Assembly: GCF_030546575.1 (NCBI RefSeq)
Contig: NZ_JAUOTN010000002.1
Span: 620,001 to 684,000 of the forward strand
Source: Pontibacter coccineus
GTDB lineage: Bacteria; Bacteroidota; Bacteroidia; Cytophagales; Hymenobacteraceae
Length of the DNA: 64,000 nt
Reading direction: 5' to 3'
The position numbers and the translations under genes are program-made. Below the pieces are notes generated by a model. That model saw only the letters and a program-made list of their open reading frames with translations. It ran no database searches and was not told the origin of the DNA. Below, piece by piece: positions 15,951 to 25,303 of the stretch. How positions within the stretch are numbered: the first letter of the stretch is position 1; every line of letters starts with the position of its first letter.

Positions 15951-17594
15951 TTATTTGGCTGTGCTGCGTTCAATCTCCCGCAGGTTTTCCATTTTCTTGT
16001 TTTTGAGGAAGCCGTTGATGTCCTCGAAGTGCTCGCGCACGCGCTTGTTGCCGAACTCAAACACCTTATCAGCCAACCCGTCGAGGAAGTCGCGGTCGTG
16101 CGATACGAGGATGATCGTGCCGTCAAAAGCCTTGAGCGCGTCTTTCAGGATGTCCTTGGTTTTGATGTCAAGGTGGTTGGTCGGTTCATCCAGAATGAGC
16201 AGGTTCACGGGCTGCAAGAGCAGCTTGATCATAGCCAGTCGGGTCTTCTCGCCACCTGACAGCACTTTCACCTTCTTTTCGATGGTGTCGCCGCTGAACA
16301 TGAAGGCGCCCAGCAGATCTTTTACACGGGTGCGGGCATCACCTACGGCAATCTCGTCGATGGTCTGGAAAACGGTCAGTTCGCCATCAAGCAGGGCAGC
16401 CTGGTTCTGGGCAAAGTACCCGATCAGGCAGTTGTGGCCCAGTTGCAGTTTGCCCTCAAAATCGATCTCGCCCATAATGGCTTTTACCAGCGTAGATTTA
16501 CCCTCGCCGTTCTTGCCCACAAAAGCCACTTTCTCGCCCCGGTTGATGGTCAGAGAAGCGTCTTTGAACACCGTGTAGTCACCATACTTTTTGGTGAGCT
16601 CCTCCACAATAACCGGATAGTTGCCGGAACGCGGCGCAGGAGGGAATTTAACATTCAAAGCAGAGGTATCCACTTCGTCCACCTCCACAATCTCCATCTT
16701 CTCGAGCATCTTCACGCGCGACTGTACCTGCAGGGTCTTCGAGTAGGTACCCTTGAAGCGGTCAATGAAGGTCTGAATATCAGCGATCTCTTTTTGCTGG
16801 TCGTCGAATTGCTTCTGCTGCTGCTCGCGACGCTCTTTACGCAGCTGCAGGTATTGGCTGTAGGTTACTTTATAATCGTAAATGCGACCCATCGTCACTT
16901 CAATGGTGCGGTTGGTGATATTGTCCACAAAGGTCTTGTCGTGCGAGATCACGATCACGGCCTTGGCGTTGTTCACCAGGAAGTCTTCCAGCCACTGAAT
17001 GGATTCAATGTCGAGGTGGTTGGTCGGTTCGTCTAGCAGGATCAGGTCCGGCTTCTGGAGCAGGATCTTGGCCAGTTCGATGCGCATGCGCCAGCCACCG
17101 CTGAACTCAGTGGTAGAACGCGTAAAGTCTTCGCGGGTAAAGCCAAGCCCTTTGAGCGTAACCTCTACCTCTGCGTCAAAGTTGATCTCTTCGATGGAGT
17201 AGTATTTCTCGCCCAGCTCCGATACCTGCTCGATGATCTTGTAGTAGTCATCGGAGTCGTAGTCGGTGCGGGTTTCCAATTCTGCATTGAGGGCATCCAT
17301 TTGCTTTTTCATGTCGAGCACTTTGGCAAAGGCCTTGGAAGCCTCCTCGAACACGGTGCAGTTGTCTTCGGTGAGCAGGTGCTGTGGCAGGTAGGCGATC
17401 ACGGCATCCTTTGGCGCCGATACCTTGCCACGAGTAGGCTTGCTGGCGCCCGCTATAATTTTGAGCAGGGTAGACTTGCCTGCTCCGTTTTTTCCCATCA
17501 GGGCAATGCGGTCGTTTTCGTTGATGTTAAAAGAAACATTGCTGAAAAGGGCCGCCCCATTGAACTCCACGCTCACCGCGTCAACTGAAATCAT
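15951..17594 (-). CDS. ABC-F family ATPase (ribosome-associated type)
   Basis: Protein of 547 residues with two ABC domains and no membrane part, the ABC-F layout of translation factors (EttA, Uup, YbiT, YheS). The first Walker A is GKNGAGKST near 35-43. Its signature is EFSGGWRMR, with ILLDEPTNHLD. An interdomain linker rich in Lys/Gln (about 240-300) corresponds to the P-site tRNA-interaction motif. The second Walker A is GKNGEGKST near 355, with signature LSGGEKTR and LILDEPTNHLD. It likely binds the ribosomal E site. Resistance-type ARE function cannot be excluded. A partial copy of its 3' end lies at 14359-14455. Confidence 0.9.
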   Translation of the reverse strand: MISVDAVSVEFNGAALFSNVSFNINENDRIALMGKNGAGKSTLLKIIAGASKPTRGKVSAPKDAVIAYLPQHLLTEDNCTVFEEASKAFAKVLDMKKQMDALNAELETRTDYDSDDYYKIIEQVSELGEKYYSIEEINFDAEVEVTLKGLGFTREDFTRSTTEFSGGWRMRIELAKILLQKPDLILLDEPTNHLDIESIQWLEDFLVNNAKAVIVISHDKTFVDNITNRTIEVTMGRIYDYKVTYSQYLQLRKERREQQQKQFDDQQKEIADIQTFIDRFKGTYSKTLQVQSRVKMLEKMEIVEVDEVDTSALNVKFPPAPRSGNYPVIVEELTKKYGDYTVFKDASLTINRGEKVAFVGKNGEGKSTLVKAIMGEIDFEGKLQLGHNCLIGYFAQNQAALLDGELTVFQTIDEIAVGDARTRVKDLLGAFMFSGDTIEKKVKVLSGGEKTRLAMIKLLLQPVNLLILDEPTNHLDIKTKDILKDALKAFDGTIILVSHDRDFLDGLADKVFEFGNKRVREHFEDINGFLKNKKMENLREIERSTAK

Positions 17595-17635
17595 AATCGT
17601 TTAATTTTAAGGGGGCAAAGATACAAAAGTTTGGG

Positions 17636-17912
17636 AGTTTAGGGGTTTGAGAGTTTTGGAGTTGATGCGCTTATAGGATGATTTTCTTATAGTCACTAAA
17701 ATAGCGGTTAGTTCATTCGCCTCCTGCTTCAGAGAGGCAAGACGGCTCGCTGCTACCATTTCTGATTCTTCCAACAGTTTTATCCAGAAAAGCGATTCGT
17801 CAGCTTCCTCAAGTGCTATACCTATCTTAGCTGCAAACTCGGCATTGGAGCGCGCACGGCAGGCAGCGCGGTAGTCTCAAATCTTCATTCATAACTCTCA
17901 AACTCCTAAACT
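17636..17912. repeat. 20-bp inverted repeats flanking a four-helix-bundle fragment
   Basis: The left arm 17636-17655 (agtttaggggtttgagagtt) and right arm 17893-17912 (aactctcaaactcctaaact) match at 19 of 20 bases as inverted copies. Confidence 0.8.
17658..17873 (-). pseudogene. Truncated four-helix-bundle (S23/IVP) protein
   Basis: Minus-strand translation gives YRAACRARSNAEFAAKIG, then IALEEADESLFWIKLLEES, then LASLKQEANELTAILVTIRK. This is the characteristic second half of the four-helix-bundle proteins related to 23S rRNA intervening-sequence proteins. The first half (the conserved KNIIAKQLLRSATSVGAN region) is absent, and no start codon precedes YRAAC. It is a 5'-truncated remnant. Confidence 0.8.
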
Positions 17913-17951
17913 TATAATCTCGTAAAACTTCCGCAACCACAACCAAGGCGC

Positions 17952-19241
17952 ATGAAAGAAGAGTTCCTGCACTACATCTGGCAGCACCAGTATTTCGACA
18001 AAACCGATTTGTACACAGTAGAAGGGGAGGAAGTACAGGTGTTGCGGGTGGGGATGTACAACACCGATGCCGGGCCTGATTTCAAAGAAGCGATCATCCG
18101 TGTAGGAGAAGTAGAGTGGTCGGGAAGCGTAGAACTACACCTGCGCGGCTCGGACTGGCGGCGGCACCAGCATCAGCTTGACTTCAAGTATAACCAAGTA
18201 GTACTGCATGTGGTGTGGGAAGCCGACGAGGCCGTGCGCCGAACCGATGGCACACTTATACCTACACTGGAGCTGAAAGACAGGGTAAATCTGGCTATGC
18301 TACAAACCTATGAGCAGCTGCGCCGGGCTCCCTTCGCTATACCTTGTGCCGGCTTCTGGCAACAGGTGCCCGATATCACCAAGACCATGATGCTGGGCCG
18401 TGCCCTCACCGAACGACTCGAGCTAAAAGGAGAGGAAGTGCTGCAGGTATACCGCCAGCTTAGCAACGACTGGGAGGCCACAGCTTTTCAGGTACTTTGC
18501 AAGGCCCTTGGGTTTAAGATCAACCAGGAGCCTTTTGAGCGACTGGCCCGGGCGCTGCCGATGCAGGTAGTGCGCAAACATCAACACGACTTGTTTCAGT
18601 TGGAGGCGCTGCTGTTTGGGCAGGCGGGTTTTCTAGCTGAGCCTGCGGACGATTACTGCACGGGTCTGGCCAAAGAACATGCGTATCTCAGCCATAAGTA
18701 TAACCTGCGGGAACTGGCGATGCAGCGGCACCACTGGAACTTTCTGCGCATGCGGCCTGCGAACTTTCCTACTGTAAGGTTGGCACAATTGGCAGCGCTG
18801 CTGCACAAGCACAAAAGCCTGTTTTCCACCATCATCCACACAGAGGATGTGAAGAGCTATAATATGCTGTGGCAGGCGCCCGTATCAGCTTATTGGCAAA
18901 AACATTATACCTTTGGGGCTGAGTCGAAGGCGGGGCAGGCGCAACTGGGTAAGTCGAGTGCGCAGAACCTGACCATCAATGTGGCAGCGCCGTTGCTGGC
19001 GGCCTATGCCGTGCATACCGATCAACCGGAGCATCTGGACAAAGCGGTAGACCTGCTCGAAAAAGTGAAAGAGGCCAGCAACCGCATCACGCGGCAGTAT
19101 GAGGAACTGGGCTGGAAAGCCGCCTCCGCTGCCGACAACCAGGCAGCCCTCGGACTATACAAACGCTACTGCCAGCCGGTCAACTGCCTGCGCTGCGCCA
19201 TTGGCAACAAGATTATGAAGCAAAATCTACCAACTACGTGA
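17952..19241 (+). CDS. DUF2851 family protein
   Basis: Soluble protein of 429 residues, recognised as DUF2851 by its N-terminal block. That block reads EEFLHYIWQHQYFD, VLRVGMYNTDAGPDFKEA, WSGSVELHLRGSDWRRH and YNQVVLHVVWEAD. The C-terminus has a Cys cluster (YCQPVNCLRCAIGNKIM), conserved in the family and possibly metal binding. Function unknown; it is almost restricted to Bacteroidota. Its stop overlaps the GTG start of the next gene by 4 bases, so the two are translationally coupled. Confidence 0.85.
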   Translation: MKEEFLHYIWQHQYFDKTDLYTVEGEEVQVLRVGMYNTDAGPDFKEAIIRVGEVEWSGSVELHLRGSDWRRHQHQLDFKYNQVVLHVVWEADEAVRRTDGTLIPTLELKDRVNLAMLQTYEQLRRAPFAIPCAGFWQQVPDITKTMMLGRALTERLELKGEEVLQVYRQLSNDWEATAFQVLCKALGFKINQEPFERLARALPMQVVRKHQHDLFQLEALLFGQAGFLAEPADDYCTGLAKEHAYLSHKYNLRELAMQRHHWNFLRMRPANFPTVRLAQLAALLHKHKSLFSTIIHTEDVKSYNMLWQAPVSAYWQKHYTFGAESKAGQAQLGKSSAQNLTINVAAPLLAAYAVHTDQPEHLDKAVDLLEKVKEASNRITRQYEELGWKAASAADNQAALGLYKRYCQPVNCLRCAIGNKIMKQNLPTT

Positions 19242-20581
19242 GTATACTGATCTACGGCCTGAACCTGCTGGTGCTGGCTGGGCTAATCTGGTGGCTCTGG
19301 AAACAGGACTGGAACGCCAAATTGCGGCCTTACTTTTTCCCGACGCTGCTGCTCAAATTTGCCTGCGGGCTCCTGATCGGCGTGCTGAGCTTTTATGTGT
19401 TCGACAAGGGCGACACGCAACTCTATTACAAGCGCGCCCTCCTGATGACCGACATGGCCCACGAGCAAGGTATAGGCGCTTACCTGCAGTATCTTTTTTT
19501 CAACGACCCAACAGGCACACCGCTGCAGGGTTTGCAGAAGCCATTTTACGAAAGCGCCTGGAACATGCCGCGCCTGCTGAGCGTGCCCCTGCTGCTGACG
19601 GACGGCAACTACTACCTCAGTTCGCTCTACCTGTCGCTGTTCAGCTTTGTCGGGCTGTGGTTCTTTGTGAATGCCCTGGCCCGCTATTTTCCAACCACCG
19701 CTATACCTGCTGTTTTGGCTTTTCTGGTATTCCCTTCGGTGGTGTACTGGTCGTCGGGTGTGTTGAAAGAGAGTGTGCTGATGGGAGGATTGGGGCTACT
19801 CTTGGGCAGTAACCTATACCTGCTGTTCGGCAAACTGAAACGTAAGCCGTTGCTATACCTGCTGCTGGCGTTGGTAGGCCTATACCTGATCTGGCTCGTG
19901 AAATACTTTGTGGCCGTTGCCATTGCCCTGACACTGGCTTTGGCCTTGCTCCTGAAGCTGATCTTCTACAACCCGAAGCTGGCACACATCCACTGGCTTT
20001 TGAAGGGGCTCGCCCTGCTGGTGCTATTTTCAGGTATAGCCTGGCTCGGTACGCAACTCAATCCAAACCTGAACCTGGAAGCCCTGCCGGATGTGGTATA
20101 CAAAAACTACCAGGTCAGCCTGCTGGCCTCACAGGGCAAACCGCGCATCGACTTTCCTTTCCTGGAGCCGACTTACCTGAGCTTCGTGCTCCACTCGCAG
20201 CTGGCCTTCATCGGGATGCTTTTTCGCCCCTTCATCTGGGAGGCATACAACATACGCACTTTTGCAGCAGCATTCGAAAACACCTTGCTGTTAGTGCTGG
20301 CATTCGGTTTTTTGCGCGACCTCTTTGAAGCTGGCCGGGTTAAGTGGCGCTATGGCTACCTGCTGGCGGCTCTGCTTGTTTTTGTATTTGTGATGGGTGT
20401 TTTACTGGCTTACAGCATGCCGAATCTGGGTACACTCAATAGGTACAGGGTGGTGGTATTGCCCTTTGTGGTATACCTGCTGCTGCTCTGCAAAACCAAT
20501 GCTGAGCTGCTCCGCTACCTGATACCTGCCCGTCAGCAGCAGCCCGAGGAAGACGAACCCGCACAAATCGCTGCAGATTAG
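19238..20581 (+). CDS. Polytopic membrane protein, GT-C/polymerase-like
   Basis: Protein of 447 residues with about ten or more membrane spans and a charged cytoplasmic tail (QQQPEEDEPAQ). The start is GTG, in a GTGA overlap with DUF2851. An FDKGDTQLYYKRA loop follows the second span, and SSGVLKES precedes a central span. This general layout resembles GT-C glycosyltransferases or O-antigen-polymerase-like proteins, but no definite catalytic motif was identified. A role in envelope glycan synthesis is only an inference. Confidence 0.6.
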   Translation: MSILIYGLNLLVLAGLIWWLWKQDWNAKLRPYFFPTLLLKFACGLLIGVLSFYVFDKGDTQLYYKRALLMTDMAHEQGIGAYLQYLFFNDPTGTPLQGLQKPFYESAWNMPRLLSVPLLLTDGNYYLSSLYLSLFSFVGLWFFVNALARYFPTTAIPAVLAFLVFPSVVYWSSGVLKESVLMGGLGLLLGSNLYLLFGKLKRKPLLYLLLALVGLYLIWLVKYFVAVAIALTLALALLLKLIFYNPKLAHIHWLLKGLALLVLFSGIAWLGTQLNPNLNLEALPDVVYKNYQVSLLASQGKPRIDFPFLEPTYLSFVLHSQLAFIGMLFRPFIWEAYNIRTFAAAFENTLLLVLAFGFLRDLFEAGRVKWRYGYLLAALLVFVFVMGVLLAYSMPNLGTLNRYRVVVLPFVVYLLLLCKTNAELLRYLIPARQQQPEEDEPAQIAAD

Positions 20582-20593
20582 CGCTAAACTTCG

Positions 20594-20601
20594 TACCTTT
20601 G
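20594..20601 (+). promoter_or_regulatory. Putative -7 box before hexapeptide transferase
   Basis: TACCTTTG matches TAnnTTTG, 20 bases before the ATG at 20622. No clear -33 element was found. Confidence 0.45.
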
Positions 20602-20621
20602 CACCTTATTTGACATAGGCT

Positions 20622-21257
20622 ATGCAAAATCCAGTGATCATCCTTGGTGCCCAGAAACTGGGTACGGCAGCTCTCGATATTTTCAACAGCAACAACGTGG
20701 TGGTGTACTGCTTCCTCGACGACAGCAAGGACCTGCAGCAGCAGGAACTCAACAACGTGTCGGTGATGAGCGGCACTGAAGACGGCGAATTCCTGAAACT
20801 GATCGGCAAAAAATGCGACGTGTTTGTAGCCGTAGAGGACTCAGCCGCCCGCAAAGGCTTGGTTAAGATGCTCAAAGACGAGTATAAAGTGGTACCTGTC
20901 AATGCCATTCATAAATTCAGCGCCGTGTCAGAATTTGCCTGGTTGGGCCACGGCAACATGATTGCCGCAGGTGCCATCGTGAACAACAATGCGAAGATCG
21001 GTAACTACAACGTGATCGAGTCCCGCGCGCTGGTGGACACCAAAGCCGAGATCGGTGACAACGTGCAGATAGGAGCAGGCGCTATCATCAACTCGGAAGT
21101 GGTGGTGGAAGACGGTGCCTTCATCGGCACAGGCGCTGTGATCGTGTCAGGGGTAAAGATCGGCAAGAACGCCCGCGTAGGAGCAGGTTCTGTGGTAGTA
21201 GCCAACGTGCCTGCCAAAGCCACTGTGTTCGGCAACCCTGCCGCGCCGGTGAAGTAA
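20622..21257 (+). CDS. NeuD-like hexapeptide-repeat acyltransferase
   Basis: Protein of 211 residues. The N-terminal Rossmann-like part (IILGAQKLGTAALDIFNSNN...VVYCFLDD, about 1-90) is followed by a left-handed beta-helix of hexapeptide repeats (about 105-205). The layout is that of NeuD/PglD sugar O- or N-acetyltransferases that use acetyl-CoA. The usual catalytic His of PglD-type enzymes is not obvious; GHGNM near 107 is the nearest candidate. No sugar gene cluster surrounds it, so the substrate is unknown. The last residues NPAAPVK match the standard end of such proteins. Confidence 0.75.
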   Translation: MQNPVIILGAQKLGTAALDIFNSNNVVVYCFLDDSKDLQQQELNNVSVMSGTEDGEFLKLIGKKCDVFVAVEDSAARKGLVKMLKDEYKVVPVNAIHKFSAVSEFAWLGHGNMIAAGAIVNNNAKIGNYNVIESRALVDTKAEIGDNVQIGAGAIINSEVVVEDGAFIGTGAVIVSGVKIGKNARVGAGSVVVANVPAKATVFGNPAAPVK

Positions 21258-21535
21258 TTTTATACCTGTCCTGTTTTCGAAAACCGAACTGACCAAAGTC
21301 ATTTTTGGTTAAAGAGAAAAGCAGGAAATTTGCCAGAAGTTAAAAAGTTAGAAAATTGGATTGTAGCGACGTTATACTGTAACGTCCTGGTACGGAGGTA
21401 TAAGGGTGTAATATGTAGGGACAGGTCGTGACCTGTCCAATCGTGCAACAACAGCAATTTAACCATCAACAATTTAACAATAGCCCCAATGGGGCAAACA
21501 ATTCAAATCAAACACTTAGCTGAAACTAAGCAGTT
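21258..21535. repeat. Spacer with dispersed palindrome copy
   Basis: Holds the palindrome at 21419-21438 and AT-rich leader sequence before trhO. No gene. Confidence 0.6.
21419..21438. repeat. Dispersed palindrome, second copy
   Basis: GGACAGGTCGTGACCTGTCC has an 8-bp stem and a 4-nt loop. It shares its flanks (gtag before, atcgtgca after) with the copy at 1269-1288. G-C has become A-T at the third stem pair, with compensation. Confidence 0.75.
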
Positions 21536-22504
21536 ATGAACAAACCCTACAGCATACTACTGTACTACTGCTACACACCGATAGCAGACCCTGAGGCGTT
21601 CCGGGAGGAGCACCATTTACTTTGCCTGAAACTGAATCTGCTCGGCCGTATCATCATTTCCAAAGAAGGCCTCAACGGCACTGTTTCCGGACTAAAGGCC
21701 GACTGCGAGAAGTACATGGAGATCGTAAAAGCCGATCCGCGCTTCGCCAAAGTCGACTTTAAGGTAGACGAATCCGATAAACACGCCTTTGCGAAGCTGC
21801 ACGTGCGCACCAAAGTCGAGATCGTACACTCCGGCCTGTTGCACATCGACCCGAACGTACGTACCGGAATACACCTGGAACCGAAGGAGTTCAAGGAAAT
21901 GAAAGACCGCGAGGATGTGGTGGTGATGGACATGCGCTCGGATTACGAGTACAGCGTAGGCCGCTTCAAAAATGCCGTGACCTTGGATATCGAAAACTTC
22001 CGCGAGTTTCCGGAGAAGATCGATGCGCTGAAAGAAGAGCTGAAGGGCAAGAAGATCCTGACCTACTGCACGGGCGGTATCAAGTGCGAAAAAGCCAGTG
22101 CCTTCCTGTTGGAGCAAGGCTTTGAAGACGTGTACCAGCTGCATGGCGGCATCATTAAGTATGGCAAAGAGGCCGGAGGCGAAGACTTTGAGGGCAAATG
22201 CTATGTGTTCGACAACCGCGTAGCCGTGGAGGTGAACTCGGTAAATCCGAAGGTAATCTCTACATGCCATGTATGCGGCACTGTGGAAGACCGCATGGTA
22301 AACTGCGCGAACCCGGTATGTAACCTGCACGTGCCCATCTGCGAGAAGTGCGGCTGGGAACTGGAAGGTGCCTGCTCTACTGAGTGCAAAGACCACCCGG
22401 AAAAGCGTGCTTACGACGGCACCGGTTATTACCAGAAGAACCTGAACGGCTACAATCCGCTCAAAGGATTCAACCGTCGCAAGACTTCTAACGTATCTAA
22501 TTAA
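21536..22504 (+). CDS. trhO: tRNA uridine(34) hydroxylase, rhodanese family
   Basis: YceA/TrhO-type protein, 322 residues, which hydroxylates U34 in a subset of tRNAs using O2. The N-terminal domain (about 1-100, acylphosphatase-like: LLGRIIISKEGLNGTVSG) is followed by a rhodanese domain (about 115-220). Its active-site Cys178 is in YCTGGIKCEKA. A C-terminal Cys-rich segment (CHVCGTVEDRMVNC, CNLHVPICEKCGWELEGACSTEC) probably binds zinc. Start at ATG 21536 and length fit the family. A terminator follows. Confidence 0.93.
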   Translation: MNKPYSILLYYCYTPIADPEAFREEHHLLCLKLNLLGRIIISKEGLNGTVSGLKADCEKYMEIVKADPRFAKVDFKVDESDKHAFAKLHVRTKVEIVHSGLLHIDPNVRTGIHLEPKEFKEMKDREDVVVMDMRSDYEYSVGRFKNAVTLDIENFREFPEKIDALKEELKGKKILTYCTGGIKCEKASAFLLEQGFEDVYQLHGGIIKYGKEAGGEDFEGKCYVFDNRVAVEVNSVNPKVISTCHVCGTVEDRMVNCANPVCNLHVPICEKCGWELEGACSTECKDHPEKRAYDGTGYYQKNLNGYNPLKGFNRRKTSNVSN

Positions 22505-22520
22505 GTATTCTCTAAAGCAA

Positions 22521-22560
22521 GGAAAAGCGTGCGCTCATCAGCCACGCTTTTCTTTTTTTT
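22521..22560 (+). terminator. Terminator after trhO
   Basis: AAAAGCGTG pairs with CACGCTTTT across an 11-nt loop, followed by a run of eight T. Confidence 0.85.
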
Positions 22561-22867
22561 AACTTTCACGTATCACGACACACGAGTCAAGTAGCACGAT
22601 GTCTTCAGAGAGAACTTGACAAATGACGGTTTGACAATGGACAAAAGATTTTTCGGAAAGTAGTACTACCTGATTGCTACTCCGGATTTGCAATCCGCGT
22701 GCCTGCCGAGAGCAACTGCCTCTGCAAGGCGGATTACAAATCCGCAGCTAGTATACTTTCGGATTGCAAATCCGAAAGAGCGTTCAAAGGATTTTTTGTC
22801 TTTTGTCAGGTCATTCCCCTGAGACAAATCGTGCTACGTGATACTTGATACAAAAAAAAACAACCAC
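22561..22867. repeat. Spacer with three related CGGATT hairpins
   Basis: No gene. Three hairpins with core CGGATT-N3-AATCCG lie at 22683-22697, 22729-22745 and 22756-22778 (see next entry). The rest is AT-rich leader to the phosphorylase gene. Confidence 0.6.
22683..22778. repeat. Cluster of three CGGATT-NNN-AATCCG hairpins
   Basis: The stems are 6, 7 and 10 bp long: CGGATT/AATCCG, GCGGATT/AATCCGC and CTTTCGGATT/AATCCGAAAG. The loops are TGC, ACA and GCA. Confidence 0.8.
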
Positions 22868-23722
22868 ATGGCAATTCCAGCATCAGAACTGATCATCAAT
22901 CAGAACGGCACCATTTACCACCTCAACCTGCAGCCGGAGCATATTTCGGACACCATCATCACGGTAGGCGATCCCGACCGTGTGCCCATGGTAAGCAAGT
23001 ATTTCGACGAGATAGAGGTGCAGATCACCAAGCGGGAGTTTGTAACCCATACCGGCTACTACAAAGGCAAGCGCATTACGGTCATCTCGACAGGTATGGG
23101 CACCGACAACATCGACATTCTGATGAACGAGTTGGACGCGCTGGTGAACATTGATTTCCAGTCGCGGGAGCCGAATGAAGAGAAGATCGCCTTGAAGATC
23201 GTGCGGATTGGTACTTCCGGATCATTGCAGTCAGATATTCCACTGGGCAGCCACCTGGCCTCCCACTATGGTGTGGGGCTGGATTCGCTGATGGAGTTTT
23301 ATCCGTTGGAGCAAGACGAGAACGAGCAGAGCATTTCCAAAGCCCTGCAGGAGCAATTGGGTGTTGGCTTCCGCCCCTACGTGGTAAATGGCTCAAAGAG
23401 TCTGATAGAGAAGATCGCTTTTGACATGATTCCGGGAAACACGCTCACTTGCCCGGGCTTCTACGCTCCACAGGGCCGTGTGCTGCGTGGCGGCCTCCGA
23501 AATCCGGATCTGCTCCAGGTATACCAGGATTTCCGCGTATGCGATTTCCGTCTCACCAACTTCGAAATGGAGACAGCCGGCTACTACGCCATGGGCCGTT
23601 TGCTGGGCCACGAAATGCTCTCCCTCAACGCCATCGTCGCCAACCGCATTTCGCAGGAATTCGCGACCAATGCCGAGGAAGTGATTAACAACCTGATTGT
23701 GAAGGTGCTGGATAGGATATAA
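22868..23722 (+). CDS. Nucleoside phosphorylase (uridine phosphorylase-like)
   Basis: Phosphorolytic nucleoside-salvage enzyme of the PNP/UDP family, 284 residues from ATG 22868. An upstream ATG at 22838 adds ten residues of A-rich leader. Landmarks are VGDPDRVPMVSKYF near the start (phosphate site), STGMGTDNIDILMNEL, RIGTSGSLQSDIPLGSH and FEMETAGYYAMGRLLGHE, where the Glu binds ribose. Uridine is the most likely base, but purine specificity cannot be excluded. It converges on the acyl-CoA reductase gene through a very strong shared hairpin. Confidence 0.85.
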   Translation: MAIPASELIINQNGTIYHLNLQPEHISDTIITVGDPDRVPMVSKYFDEIEVQITKREFVTHTGYYKGKRITVISTGMGTDNIDILMNELDALVNIDFQSREPNEEKIALKIVRIGTSGSLQSDIPLGSHLASHYGVGLDSLMEFYPLEQDENEQSISKALQEQLGVGFRPYVVNGSKSLIEKIAFDMIPGNTLTCPGFYAPQGRVLRGGLRNPDLLQVYQDFRVCDFRLTNFEMETAGYYAMGRLLGHEMLSLNAIVANRISQEFATNAEEVINNLIVKVLDRI

Positions 23723-23732
23723 AGAATAGATT

Positions 23733-23792
23733 TAAGCCAGAACAGCCCGCCGGAGAGAGGTTTTCTTTTCTCCGGCGGGCTGTTCTGGCTTA
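23733..23792. terminator. Bidirectional terminator with 24-bp perfect stem
   Basis: The arm 23733-23756 is the exact inverse complement of 23769-23792, with a 12-nt loop. It lies between two convergent genes. Confidence 0.9.
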
Positions 23793-23810
23793 TTAAGGAA
23801 GCAGTAAGAT

Positions 23811-24821
23811 TTACAATCCCTGCAAAAACGCCATCGTGTCCACGCCATCGGCATAATCCCACGGCATGGGGCATTGGGCGTCGCCGAAAGGTATAGAGCC
23901 TTCAAGCCAGCCATGGGCGGAAACCACGCACTGGGTCTTGTCCTTTACCGCAGCTAGCTTCTGGCGCAGGTCGGGCAGGGAAGTGAAGGTTTCGTAGAAC
24001 AGCACCGAGATAGGGGAGACCAGTTGCTCGCTCTCCTGCACCAGCAAAAAGCCGTTGTCGAAGTGGGGCACGCGGTTGACCAGCAGGATGGACTTGTTGT
24101 AGTCGTAGTTGTTCTGGTATTTGTGGTGGTTGAGAATCGTTTTATGGTGCTCGTTGGCTTCGTACAGCTTGTCGAAGGTATAGCCCTCGGGCACGTATAC
24201 CTTGGAAACATTGCGGCAGCCTAAGCCATAATACTGGAAAATGTCGTTGCCCAAAGCATGCAGGTCTTCGGCTTCCTCGTGGCCCGTCAGAATGCCGATG
24301 CTCGTGCGGTTCTTCCGGATGATGTGCGGGCGCTTGGCAAAGTAGTACTCGAAGTAGCGGGCCGTATTATCGGAGCCGGTCGCGATGATGGCGTCGGCTT
24401 CTTTGAGCATGTCCACGAACTCAAACTGATTGGCAAATGCCGGCTCTATACCTACCAGCATACTGGCAAGGCGGCGCATCAGCACATCGTCATCCGAGCT
24501 CAGCTTGGCCAGCAGGAAGTGCCCGCTCAGCAAAACCGACATAAAATCATGGAAACCGACCAGCGGAATGTTGCCCGCCATCACCACACCAACCTTTTTA
24601 GGTGTAACCTGTTTGAGGTGGTACGGGTAAAGCCATTCACGGAGATACTGTTCATCGAGTAGGGTCGTAACGCCCTGCAGGGCAGCAGAAACATTGTCCT
24701 CGTCAAACCACGGGTTTTTAGCCTGGGCAATTAAAGACAGCGCTTTGCGCTCTTCCGGCGTCAAATCCTGCAGTTGCTTTCCCAGTTTCACGAAAGCTTC
24801 GATTCTGTTCTCTAATGTCAT
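23811..24821 (-). CDS. Acyl-CoA reductase, LuxC family
   Basis: Protein of 336 residues matching the LuxC-type acyl-CoA reductase fold, an aldehyde-dehydrogenase relative. Seen are GVVMAGNIPLVGFHDF, ATGSDNTARYFEYYFAKRPHIIRKNRTSIGILTGHE and QYYGLGCRNVSKVYVPEGY. The Cys in GLGCRN, near residue 200, is the likely acyl-accepting nucleophile. The C-terminus has QCVVSAHGWLEGSIPFGDAQCP. It lies divergently next to a 4Fe-4S ferredoxin, an arrangement common in Bacteroidota, so it may use that electron donor. Its physiological acyl substrate is not known. Confidence 0.85.
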   Translation of the reverse strand: MTLENRIEAFVKLGKQLQDLTPEERKALSLIAQAKNPWFDEDNVSAALQGVTTLLDEQYLREWLYPYHLKQVTPKKVGVVMAGNIPLVGFHDFMSVLLSGHFLLAKLSSDDDVLMRRLASMLVGIEPAFANQFEFVDMLKEADAIIATGSDNTARYFEYYFAKRPHIIRKNRTSIGILTGHEEAEDLHALGNDIFQYYGLGCRNVSKVYVPEGYTFDKLYEANEHHKTILNHHKYQNNYDYNKSILLVNRVPHFDNGFLLVQESEQLVSPISVLFYETFTSLPDLRQKLAAVKDKTQCVVSAHGWLEGSIPFGDAQCPMPWDYADGVDTMAFLQGL

Positions 24822-24908
24822 GGCAAACCGCTGTGTTAAAAATTATTTGATAAGGATACTTAATGTTCCTAATTTTGTTCAGTAAATAAAGCGATACAAA
24901 AGTACTAA

Positions 24909-25280
<372 letters not shown>

Positions 25281-25303
25281 GGTATAGCCTACACCAAAAG
25301 CGC

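Larger units (their letters stand above)
17595..17951. other. Spacer with broken four-helix-bundle cassette
   Basis: It contains the pseudogene at 17658-17873, bounded by 20-bp inverted repeats (17636-17655 and 17893-17912). The bases next to ABC-F (17595-17625) would carry its promoter. Confidence 0.7.
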
